Positions 1 to 6,284 of a stretch of 11,001 nucleotides of DNA are shown here, piece after piece. Every line of letters begins with the position of its first letter. Positions within the stretch are counted from its first letter, which is position 1. Position numbers and translations under genes: made by a program. The stretch is from Anaerolineae bacterium (lineage in GTDB: Bacteria; Chloroflexota; Anaerolineae; Aggregatilineales; UBA2796). The stretch covers positions 1 to 11,001 of the forward strand of contig JADZBY010000159.1 of assembly GCA_020851855.1 (NCBI GenBank), written 5' to 3'. Under the pieces are notes generated by a model that worked only from the letters and a program-made list of their open reading frames with translations, was not told the DNA's origin and ran no database searches.

Positions 1-344
1 CTCATTCCGGACGACGCCGGGCTGCGGCTGGTGGGCGGCGCGCCCATCGTCAGCCGCGCACCGGAGACTCCGCGCACCGCCGCCTTCACGTCCAGCGCCG
101 ACACGTCGCTGAACCCGGCCCGGCCCTTCACCCGCTACCGGCTTGAGGGCAGCTTGCAGCCCGGCGACCGCCTCGTATTCAGCCTGGAAGGTGGACTCGC
201 GCCGACGCCAACGCCCGGACCGGCCACGGGCGGCTTTTCCACAGGCGCGAACATCTTTTCCCTGATCGTGCTCGCGATAGCGCTGGTCAGCGCGGTCCTC
301 ATCGGCGCGCTGGTCATTCGCCGTATGCCTGGGGGACGCCGCCC

Positions 345-348
<4 letters not shown>
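1..348 (+). CDS. C-terminal part of a membrane-anchored protein upstream of ccmA (5' truncated)
   Basis: The frame is open from the first base, so the gene begins outside the window; the GTG at 31 is an internal Val, not a clear start. About 115 residues are visible. They show an extracytoplasmic-looking stretch with the phrase LQPGDRLVFSLEGG, a short Pro/Thr linker (APTPTPGP), then one hydrophobic segment (roughly NIFSLIVLAIALVSAVLIGALV) and a basic tail RRMPGGRRP. This is the layout of a protein held at the outer face of the membrane by a C-terminal helix. Its stop overlaps the start of ccmA by 4 bp (GTGA), so the two are probably translationally coupled and this protein is likely part of the cytochrome c maturation cluster. 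I do not recognise a named family in what is visible, and its exact function cannot be given. Confidence 0.8.
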
Positions 349-1106
<758 letters not shown>

Positions 1107-1111
1107 ACGGC

Positions 1112-1116
1112 AGGAG
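1112..1116 (+). promoter_or_regulatory. Candidate ribosome binding site of ccmB
   Basis: AGGAG lies just after the ccmA stop, with a rather long 14-nt spacer to the ATG at 1131. No closer purine-rich site is visible. The ccmA-ccmB gap is only 24 bp, fitting one transcript. Confidence 0.45.
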
Positions 1117-1130
1117 ATGGCTGAAGACCC

Positions 1131-1814
1131 ATGCACCAACGCACACCCTTCTGGAAGGCGACGCTGACTATCGCCGCGAAAGACCTGCGCACCGAGCTGC
1201 GCAGCCGCCAGTTGCTCACGGCGATGGGCGTCTTTGCCCTGCTGACCACGATGGTCTTCTACTACACACTGGAGAGCCGCCCGGACGTGCGCGCGGCGGC
1301 GCTGCCCGGCATCCTGTGGGTGACGGTGGTCTTCGCCGGGACGCAAGGCGTTGGCCGCAATCTCGCCCAGGAGCATGACCGTGGCACGCTGGATGGGCTG
1401 CTGCTCGCGCCGGTCAACCGGGCGGTGTTCTTTTACGGCAAGCTCGTGGTGGTGTGGCTGTTCTCGTTCGTCGTGGCCTCGATTGCCAGTCTGGCGCTCA
1501 ATTTCGTATTCAATACGAACCTGCTGCGCCTCGACTGGTGGCTGATCCTGCTGCTCGGCACGCTCGGCTTCGCCGCCATCGGCACCTTTCTCGGAAGCAT
1601 GGCCATTTATGCGCGCGGGCGGGAAACGACGCTGCCGATCCTGATCCTGCCCATCGCGCTGCCGCTGATCGCCGCCGCCGTGAATGCGTCGAGCGCCGTG
1701 CTCGCCAACCGGGAACTTGGCGAGTGGTGGAACTGGCTCGGCTTGTTGGCCGCCATCGACGTGATTTTCCTGTCGCTGCCCGCCGTGCTGTTCGACTTCA
1801 TCGTCGAGGAGTGA
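1131..1814 (+). CDS. ccmB: CcmB-type heme exporter membrane subunit
   Basis: This 227-residue polytopic membrane protein is close to the usual CcmB length of about 220. It is the membrane partner of the upstream ATPase in cytochrome c maturation. I count six likely helices, at about 28-45, 57-73, 101-125, 136-158, 168-186 and 203-222. The stretch EHDRGTLDGLLLAPV (81-95), on the loop after helix 2, is the family's best-conserved region (the E-x-GTL-x-x-LL-xx-P pattern). The cytoplasmic N-terminus ends in a basic run (LRTELRSRQ). The gene directly follows ccmA and is the last gene on this strand before a convergent operon. A ccmC-like gene, often next in such clusters, does not follow. Confidence 0.88.
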   Translation: MHQRTPFWKATLTIAAKDLRTELRSRQLLTAMGVFALLTTMVFYYTLESRPDVRAAALPGILWVTVVFAGTQGVGRNLAQEHDRGTLDGLLLAPVNRAVFFYGKLVVVWLFSFVVASIASLALNFVFNTNLLRLDWWLILLLGTLGFAAIGTFLGSMAIYARGRETTLPILILPIALPLIAAAVNASSAVLANRELGEWWNWLGLLAAIDVIFLSLPAVLFDFIVEE

Positions 1815-1865
1815 GAGGGCGGGTGGCAGGCCTGAGCGAGTTGGCCAAGGCGGGTCATCACGCCC

Positions 1866-1879
1866 GGACCGGAAGGTCC
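1866..1879. other. Short hairpin with a GGAA tetraloop
   Basis: GGACC (1866-1870) and GGTCC (1875-1879) form a perfect 5-bp stem closed by a GGAA loop, a GNRA-type tetraloop if transcribed from the + strand. It lies about 50 bp after the ccmB stop and is the first of three hairpins between convergent genes. Confidence 0.4.
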
Positions 1880-1893
1880 AGGCAGAAACGGTG

Positions 1894-1934
1894 AAGCCCT
1901 TCGGGCTGGCTCATGCCTTTAGCCCGAAGGGCTT
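1894..1934. terminator. Candidate bidirectional terminator hairpin between ccmB and the sugar permease
   Basis: Fourteen bases (1894-1907, AAGCCCTTCGGGCT) pair perfectly with 1921-1934 around a 13-nt loop. It lies between two convergent genes, where a shared transcription end is expected. A clear T-run is missing on either side, so it may be a Rho-type end, a transcript-stabilising stem or a dispersed repeat rather than a classical intrinsic terminator. Confidence 0.55.
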
Positions 1935-1949
1935 TGTACATTCAGCCCG

Positions 1950-1965
1950 GTCGCGTCAGCGCGAC
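1950..1965 (-). terminator. Small hairpin just after the sugar permease stop codon
   Basis: GTCGCG (1950-1955) pairs with CGCGAC (1960-1965) around a TCAG loop. On the - strand transcript it begins 14 nt after the permease stop. The stem is perfect but short, and no U-tract follows, so a termination role is only possible. Confidence 0.3.
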
Positions 1966-1979
1966 AACGTATTGTGATC

Positions 1980-2999
1980 TTACCGCGCCCGCCGCGCCTG
2001 TGCGCCCTGGAGCAGTACGGCCACCACGATGATCAGGCCCTGGATCACCTGCTGCGGGTAGCCGGGGATGTTCATCAGGTTCATGATGTTGCCGATCATG
2101 CCCAGGATCAGCACGCCCAGCAGCGTATTGATGGCGTTGCCGCGCCCGCCGCTCAGGCTGGCCCCGCCGATGACCACGGCGGCAATGGCGTCCAGCTCCA
2201 TGCCGTTGCCCACGATGGGCGAGCCGACGCCCGTGCGCGACGTGCTGATCAGGCCCGCCACCACGCATAATATGCCCGAAATGCAGTATACGGCGAACTT
2301 GTAGAAGCCGACGCGGATACCGGCCAACCGTACCGCACTCTCGTTGCTGCCGATGGCCATCACGATCCGGCCGAAGGCGGTGAAGCGCTGGACCAACAGC
2401 GTGATGAGGACGAAGCCAAACATGACGAATACGGGCAGCGGGATGCGCAGCCAGTAAGCCGAGCCGAAGTCCGTCAGCGTCTGGTTCTCCGTGATGACGG
2501 GCGAGCCTTTGGAGATCATGAACGCCAGGCCACGCGCGACCGTCATGAGCGCCAGCGTGGCCACGAAGGGCGCCATGTTCCGGTTGGCGACCAGGAAGCC
2601 GGAGAACGCCCCCATCAGCAGGCCCGCGCCCAGGCTGAGCACCACTGCCGGCAAAAGCGGCATGTCCTTGAGGAACGTCGCGACCAGTACACTGCCCAAT
2701 GCGGCAATGGAGCCGACCGACAGGTCGATGCCGCCCGTCAGGATGACCAGCAACATGCCCATGCTCACGATGCCCAGGCCAGACACCTGCCGCAACAGGT
2801 TGAAGATGTTGCGCTCGGACAGGAACACCGGCGAGAGCAGCGTCGAGATGATGATCATGAAGATGAACACGAAGACGGTGCTGTAGCGCAGGACGAAGGC
2901 GACTCCGCCCTTCACCTGCTGCTGGAAGGTCTGCGCCTCGCGCGGGCGCTCGGCGTCGGTCCGGGTGAGTTTGGCGTCGGTCAAGGCAATATTCCCCAT
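1980..2999 (-). CDS. Sugar-type ABC transporter permease (RbsC/XylH family)
   Basis: This 339-residue membrane subunit belongs to the BPD_transp_2 family of carbohydrate importers and forms the channel for the binding protein and ATPase encoded upstream. A cytoplasmic N-terminus of about 30 residues is followed by multiple hydrophobic helices starting near residue 34. Family hallmarks are GGIDLSVGS (89-97), the FGR...AIGSNESAVRLAGI stretch (199-218) that contacts the ATPase, and ELDAIAAVVIGGASLSGG (258-275). The protein is full length. The ATG start at 2997-2999 has no strong ribosome site (only a weak GATGAG just before it), suggesting it depends on translation of the preceding ATPase gene 72 bp upstream. 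The ligand cannot be fixed from this subunit; pentoses, related sugars and nucleosides are all moved by members of this family. Confidence 0.92.
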   Translation of the reverse strand: MGNIALTDAKLTRTDAERPREAQTFQQQVKGGVAFVLRYSTVFVFIFMIIISTLLSPVFLSERNIFNLLRQVSGLGIVSMGMLLVILTGGIDLSVGSIAALGSVLVATFLKDMPLLPAVVLSLGAGLLMGAFSGFLVANRNMAPFVATLALMTVARGLAFMISKGSPVITENQTLTDFGSAYWLRIPLPVFVMFGFVLITLLVQRFTAFGRIVMAIGSNESAVRLAGIRVGFYKFAVYCISGILCVVAGLISTSRTGVGSPIVGNGMELDAIAAVVIGGASLSGGRGNAINTLLGVLILGMIGNIMNLMNIPGYPQQVIQGLIIVVAVLLQGAQARRAR

Positions 3000-3010
3000 C
3001 TCATCTTAAG

Positions 3011-3036
3011 CCGCGTCCGGCCCAGACGGAGCGCGG
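3011..3036 (-). other. Hairpin in the ATPase-permease gap
   Basis: CCGCGTCCG (3011-3019) pairs with CGGA (3027-3030) and CGCGG (3032-3036), giving nine base pairs with one bulged G (3031) and a 7-nt loop. It lies in the 72-bp gap between the ATPase and permease genes on the - strand transcript. It could be an mRNA processing or stability element. No U-run follows. Confidence 0.35.
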
Positions 3037-3071
3037 TGGATCAGGTATCTCTGTACGGGCCACCAAAACGG

Positions 3072-4622
3072 TTACTGCTGCGCCACAGGCTGCGGCTCAC
3101 TGGCTGGTGCAGGCGCGGCGCTGGACTGGTGCTTGATGGACAGGCGTAGGATGTTCTCTTCGGTAACCTCGTCGCCTTCGAGAAAGCCCGCCACGCGCCC
3201 CTGACTCATGACCATGACCCGGTCGGCCATGCCGATGACTTCCATCATCTCGGACGAGATCATGACGATGCCCAGGCCCTGCGCTGCGAGTGCGTTGATC
3301 AGGGTGTAAATCTCCACCTTCGCGCCGACATCCACGCCGCGCGTTGGCTCGTCCAGGATGAGCACCTTGCACGTCTTCGACAGCCACTTGGCGAGCGCCA
3401 CCTTCTGCTGGTTGCCGCCGCTCAGGTCTGCCACATCCACATCCATGCCGGCGGTCTTGATGCTGAGCTTGGCGATCAGGTCGCTGACCAGCGCCCGCTC
3501 GACGCGCGCCCGGAAGATGCCGAACATGCGCGTCACCTTGTCCAGGCTGGGCATGGTCGTGTTGGCGCGCACGGTCATGGGCAGGATCACGCCCTGGTTC
3601 TTGCGGTCTTCGGGCACCAGCCCCAGCCCGGCCCGCACGGCGGCGCGCGGCGACGAAATGCTGTACCGCTTGCCGTCGATCACGATCTCGCCCGCCGCGA
3701 CGCGCTCTGCCCCAAAAATGGCGCGCGCCACCTCGGTTCGCCCGCTGCCGACCAGCCCGGCGATGCCTAATACCTCGCCCGCGCGCACGGAGAATGACAC
3801 GTCCTGCACCGGGCTATCCGCCAGACTCAGCCCCTTGATGGCGAGCACCTCGCCGCCGATCTGCGTCTCGCGTTCCGGGTACATCGTGGACAGCTTACGC
3901 CCGATCATCATGTTGATGATGTCGTCCTTGCTGACCTCGGATGTCACCACCGTGCCGACCACTTCGCCGTCCTTCAGCACCGTGATCCGGTCGGCAATCT
4001 GGAAGACTTCATCCAGGCGGTGTGTGATGTGCACAAAGCTCATGCCCTGGCTCTTCAGGCGGCGGAGTACCTGGAAGAGTTGTTCCACTTCTTTCGGCGC
4101 AAGCACGGCAGTCGGCTCGTCCAGAACGAGAATCTTGACGTTCTCGGCAAATTCCTTGGTGATCTCCACCATCTGCTGGTACGCGACGCTCAGATCGCGC
4201 ACGCGCAGGCGGGGATTGATGACAAAACCGACGCTGCGGATCAGCTCGTCGGCCTTGCGGTACAGCTCGGCCCAGCGGACAATGCCGCGCCCGCTGCCCA
4301 GGTGCTTGATGAACAGGTTCTCCGCGACGGTCAGGTCGGTGGCGAGGGCGAATTCCTGGTAGATGATGCCGACGCCTTGCTGGCGGCCATCGTGTGGATT
4401 GCGGATTTCGACCTGTTGGCCGTCGATCTTGATCGCGCCTGTGTCGCGCTGATACGCGCCGGACAGAATCTTCATCAAGGTCGACTTGCCCGCGCCGTTT
4501 TCCCCGACCAGCGCATGAATCTCGCCGGGCAGCACGCTGAAGCTGACGTTTTTCAGGGCGTGGACGCCGCGAAAGGCTTTGCTGATGTCAATTAGTTCGA
4601 CGCGAGGCTGAATATCTGTCAC
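3072..4622 (-). CDS. Sugar-type ABC transporter ATP-binding protein with two ABC domains (RbsA/MglA family)
   Basis: This 516-residue cytoplasmic ATPase carries two fused ABC domains and energises the sugar permease. Domain 1 has Walker A GENGAGKST (40-48), the diverged signature LSVAYQQ (144-150), Walker B ILVLDEP (164-170) and H-loop His201. Domain 2 has a Walker A-like GLVGSGRTE (289-297) with Arg in place of the usual Lys, a canonical LSGGNQQ (400-406) and Walker B VLILDEP (420-426). SSE (456-458) stands where the H-loop His would be. This asymmetry, one complete and one degenerate site, is normal for the family and does not mean a broken gene. The C-terminal tail (about 500-516) is Ala/Pro/Gln-rich low complexity. 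The start is GTG at 4620-4622 with a weak ribosome site. The gene lies 208 bp after the binding-protein gene. Confidence 0.94.
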   Translation of the reverse strand: MTDIQPRVELIDISKAFRGVHALKNVSFSVLPGEIHALVGENGAGKSTLMKILSGAYQRDTGAIKIDGQQVEIRNPHDGRQQGVGIIYQEFALATDLTVAENLFIKHLGSGRGIVRWAELYRKADELIRSVGFVINPRLRVRDLSVAYQQMVEITKEFAENVKILVLDEPTAVLAPKEVEQLFQVLRRLKSQGMSFVHITHRLDEVFQIADRITVLKDGEVVGTVVTSEVSKDDIINMMIGRKLSTMYPERETQIGGEVLAIKGLSLADSPVQDVSFSVRAGEVLGIAGLVGSGRTEVARAIFGAERVAAGEIVIDGKRYSISSPRAAVRAGLGLVPEDRKNQGVILPMTVRANTTMPSLDKVTRMFGIFRARVERALVSDLIAKLSIKTAGMDVDVADLSGGNQQKVALAKWLSKTCKVLILDEPTRGVDVGAKVEIYTLINALAAQGLGIVMISSEMMEVIGMADRVMVMSQGRVAGFLEGDEVTEENILRLSIKHQSSAAPAPASEPQPVAQQ

Positions 4623-4648
4623 CGTGGATGCTCACTTTTAATGCAAAA

Positions 4649-4697
4649 GGCATTTATGCCGGATGAGCCGCCAGACCGGAGCACAATGCCCCATTGT
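4649..4697. other. Small inverted repeats ahead of the ATPase gene
   Basis: Two short dyads lie in the 208-bp gap between the binding protein and ATPase genes: GGCAT-TT-ATGCC (4649-4660) and ACAATG-CCC-CATTGT (4683-4697). On the - strand TACAAT (4693-4698) resembles a -10 box but has no convincing -35 partner. Either dyad could be a leader hairpin or an operator for an internal promoter; nothing decides this. Confidence 0.25.
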
Positions 4698-4776
4698 AAC
4701 GAATCGTCTGCCGCAACGCTTGTGCGATTGGCGCAACAGGCTCCCCGTCGTACCGTCGTTGTGGTCTGTATTGAGA

Positions 4777-4801
4777 AGGGCGGGCCAACGCGGCCCGCCC
4801 T
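4777..4801 (-). terminator. Hairpin directly after the sugar-binding-protein gene (attenuator or stabiliser)
   Basis: Ten bases (4777-4786, AGGGCGGGCC) pair perfectly with 4792-4801 around a 5-nt loop. On the - strand it starts 29 nt after the binding-protein stop and is followed by a poor U-tract (UUCUC). Placement between the binding-protein gene and the ATPase gene suggests partial termination or protection of the upstream mRNA, so that binding protein outnumbers transporter. Confidence 0.6.
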
Positions 4802-4830
4802 CATGGCTACTATCGGATCGGGAGCGACGA

Positions 4831-5820
4831 CTAGAAGATCGCATCCGGATTATAGAACTGGTCGACGTTTTCCTGCGTGATGGCCACGGCGGGCGTGTAC
4901 ATGACCTTGGCGAAGTCGCGGCGGCCATTCAGGTACTCGACGACGAGGTCCACGGCGGTGCGCGCCACGAGCGCCGGGTCATTCAGGCCGGTCGCGCCGT
5001 ATTCGCCGGTCTTGATCAGTTCCAGGGCTTCCTTCTGACCGTCGGCGGCTGCCAGGACCAGGATGTCCTCGGTCTTGCCCGCTTCTTCGATGGCCTTCAT
5101 CGCGCCCAGGCACATGCTGTCGTTCTCGCACAGCAGGACGTTGATGTCCGGGAAGGCGACCAGGATGTCTTCCATCGCGTTCAGGCCGCCCTCATGCGCC
5201 CACTCGCCCCAGCCCTGGGCCACGATCTCGAACGTGGCGCGGTTGCGGTCGCGAAGCTGTTCTTCGATCAGGCCACGGAACACGCCCTGACGGCGTTCCT
5301 TGCCTACCGGGTTGCCCTGCGAGCCGCTGAGCAGCGCCATGCGGATGAATTCCTCACCCATCCGGTTGGCGAGCCAGATGCCCACTTCTTCGCCGTTGGC
5401 CAGGTTGTTCGACTGGACCGTCGTCACGAAGTCGGCAGAAGCGTCGATGGAGCTATCGATGATGAAGACGGGGATGCCAGCGGCGGTCGCCATCTTGGTC
5501 GCCGGAACGGCACCGAGCGGGTCCTTCGGGTTGAAGATCAGGACGTCAATGCCGCGTGCGATCAAGTCTTCGACGTCGGCAAGCTGCTTGTTGAGGTCGT
5601 TGCCGGCTTCCACGGAGATGACGTTCATGCCCAGCTCTTTGGCGCGGGCTTCGACTGAGGCAGCCTGGGCGGCAAAATACGGTGCACTGAGCGTGTACAT
5701 GGATAGGCCGATGGTGATTTGCGACAGGTCAACACCCTGCGCCTGGGCGGGCAGGCCGAGGCCCACGAACGCACCCAGAGCAAAGACGCAGGCCAATACG
5801 AAAAGGACGATCTTCTTCAT
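4831..5820 (-). CDS. Sugar-type ABC transporter substrate-binding protein (periplasmic binding protein type 1, RbsB-like)
   Basis: This 329-residue exported ligand-binding protein is the capture subunit of the importer encoded just downstream. A signal peptide is clear: MKK, a hydrophobic core, then PAQA-Q with likely cleavage after Ala27. The mature part shows the type 1 fold: ITIGLSMYTLSAPYF near the start, then repeated beta-alpha units (IDVLIFNPKDPLGAVPATKMA, GIPVFIIDSS, VLLCENDSMCLGAMKA, VLAAADGQKEAL). Asn233-Asp234 and the later Asp of AADG match ligand-contacting positions in the family. Cys231 and Cys237 bracket the NDSM loop. The ATG at 5818-5820 is preferred because AGGAG sits 8 nt upstream and the signal peptide begins there. 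The frame stays open to 5949, but that would bury the signal peptide. No lipobox is at the cleavage site; VLAC at 8-11 is too early in the core to be one. Confidence 0.93.
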   Translation of the reverse strand: MKKIVLFVLACVFALGAFVGLGLPAQAQGVDLSQITIGLSMYTLSAPYFAAQAASVEARAKELGMNVISVEAGNDLNKQLADVEDLIARGIDVLIFNPKDPLGAVPATKMATAAGIPVFIIDSSIDASADFVTTVQSNNLANGEEVGIWLANRMGEEFIRMALLSGSQGNPVGKERRQGVFRGLIEEQLRDRNRATFEIVAQGWGEWAHEGGLNAMEDILVAFPDINVLLCENDSMCLGAMKAIEEAGKTEDILVLAAADGQKEALELIKTGEYGATGLNDPALVARTAVDLVVEYLNGRRDFAKVMYTPAVAITQENVDQFYNPDAIF

Positions 5821-5828
5821 GTGCGGAA

Positions 5829-5833
5829 CTCCT
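5829..5833 (-). promoter_or_regulatory. Ribosome binding site fixing the start of the sugar-binding protein
   Basis: AGGAG on the - strand, 8 nt before the ATG at 5820, decides this start over the in-frame upstream alternative at 5949. Confidence 0.8.
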
Positions 5834-5878
5834 GCAAAAAGGGCAAAAGACACTGCGCGCGCAATTCTTGAAGGCTGA

Positions 5879-5890
5879 AGCAGGCCTGCT
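5879..5890. promoter_or_regulatory. 12-bp perfect palindrome in the sugar operon leader
   Basis: AGCAGGCCTGCT reads identically on both strands. It lies about 60 bp before the sugar-binding-protein start and about 90 bp downstream of the putative transcription start. It could be a downstream operator. It has no central loop, so it is less likely to act as an RNA hairpin. Confidence 0.3.
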
Positions 5891-5939
5891 GCTCCCTTCA
5901 CGGATTGCCTGAAAGGATTAGAAATCGCCTGGGCTACGA

Positions 5940-5953
5940 CGTCGGTCACGACG
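5940..5953 (-). other. Small leader hairpin
   Basis: CGTCG (5940-5944) pairs with CGACG (5949-5953) around GTCA, and the overlapping CGACGTCG (5937-5944) is an 8-bp palindrome. It falls in the predicted 5' leader of the sugar operon. The role is unknown. Confidence 0.2.
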
Positions 5954-5982
5954 AGGCGATGAACTTAACATTACAGGATCAC

Positions 5983-6010
5983 ATTATAACAAGGCCGATT
6001 ATTCCGGCAA
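5983..6010 (-). promoter_or_regulatory. Candidate promoter of the sugar transport operon
   Basis: On the - strand, TTGCCG (6005-6010; four of six -35 consensus bases) is followed by a 16-bp spacer and a perfect TATAAT (5983-5988). Transcription would begin near 5976, giving a leader of about 155 nt before the binding-protein start. This is the best sigma70-type promoter match in the divergent region, and the local sequence is AT-rich compared with its surroundings. Confidence 0.6.
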
Positions 6011-6011
6011 T

Positions 6012-6027
6012 AGTGATAGAAGTCACT
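6012..6027. promoter_or_regulatory. CRP-like dyad next to the sugar operon promoter
   Basis: AGTGA (6012-6016) and TCACT (6023-6027) form an inverted repeat with a 6-nt spacer. This matches the CRP-family pattern TGTGA-N6-TCACA at 8 of 10 positions. Its centre lies about 43 bp upstream of the predicted start point, close to where class II activator sites sit. The regulator is not in the window, so the assignment is inference from pattern and position. Confidence 0.4.
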
Positions 6028-6098
6028 TTCTGTGCAAGTCGCCAGCGCACGGGATGCGGAAGGCAGCGTATGCAGGGTAGTTTGTTGAGAGAACACGC

Positions 6099-6114
6099 CA
6101 AACGAAGCCGTTTG
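6099..6114. promoter_or_regulatory. Operator-like inverted repeat in the divergent region
   Basis: CAAACG-AAGC-CGTTTG is a perfect 6+4+6 dyad, with G6097 and C6116 also able to pair beyond one mismatch. It lies roughly midway between the two divergent promoters. Symmetry and size fit a dimeric repressor or activator site; the protein is unknown. Confidence 0.35.
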
Positions 6115-6153
6115 CCGGGCCGATTGGCGCACAGATTCGCCTGAACTGGTCGC

Positions 6154-6182
6154 TTGCGGGGCGGTGACGAGGGCGGTACACT
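6154..6182 (+). promoter_or_regulatory. Candidate promoter of the peptide-type transport operon
   Basis: TTGCGG (6154-6159), a 17-bp spacer and TACACT (6177-6182) give a moderate sigma70-type match (three and four of six consensus bases). A start near 6189 would place the 18-bp dyad at 6185-6202 over the start point. The match is weaker than for the divergent sugar promoter. Confidence 0.35.
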
Positions 6183-6184
6183 GT

Positions 6185-6202
6185 GTTCAGCGTGCGCTGA
6201 AC
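6185..6202. promoter_or_regulatory. Perfect 18-bp inverted repeat, probable operator
   Basis: GTTCAGCG-TG-CGCTGAAC is a perfect dyad with 8-bp arms and a 2-nt centre. It begins 3 bp after the candidate -10 box of the peptide-type operon and would overlap the transcription start, a classical repressor position. With only two central bases it is poorly suited to be an RNA hairpin. Which regulator family binds it cannot be told from the sequence. Confidence 0.55.
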
Positions 6203-6241
6203 GGCTATGTTTGGCGGCGCGGGTAGGCATACCCACCCTTT

Positions 6242-6257
6242 TTGTGCCGCATCACAA
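6242..6257. promoter_or_regulatory. TTGTG-N6-CACAA dyad in the leader of the peptide-type operon
   Basis: A 5-bp inverted repeat with a 6-nt spacer lies between the candidate promoter and the ribosome site. It resembles CRP/FNR-type half sites, but the spacing differs from the CRP consensus by 2 bp. It might be a chance or leader structure. Confidence 0.2.
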
Positions 6258-6269
6258 TTAGGACGTTAA

Positions 6270-6274
6270 AGGAG
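6270..6274 (+). promoter_or_regulatory. Ribosome binding site of the family 5 binding protein
   Basis: AGGAG (within AAAGGAGAG) stands 10 nt before the ATG at 6285 and supports that start. Confidence 0.75.
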
Positions 6275-6284
6275 AGAAATTGCC

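Noticed and set aside
3732..3758. Arg replacing Lys in the second Walker A of the sugar ATPase as a sign of gene decay
   Set aside because: The GxxGxGRTE form is standard in the second domain of RbsA/MglA-type ATPases.
4693..4698. TACAAT on the - strand as an internal promoter for the ATPase gene
   Set aside because: No acceptable -35 element lies 15 to 19 bp upstream.
5821..5949. Longer start for the sugar-binding protein
   Set aside because: It would bury a clear signal peptide 43 residues inside the protein, and ATG 5820 has AGGAG at ideal spacing.
6221..6243. GGGTA-GGCA-TACCC stem before a T-run as an intrinsic terminator in the leader
   Set aside because: The stem is only 5 bp and three to four bases separate it from the T-run; it is too weak to call.
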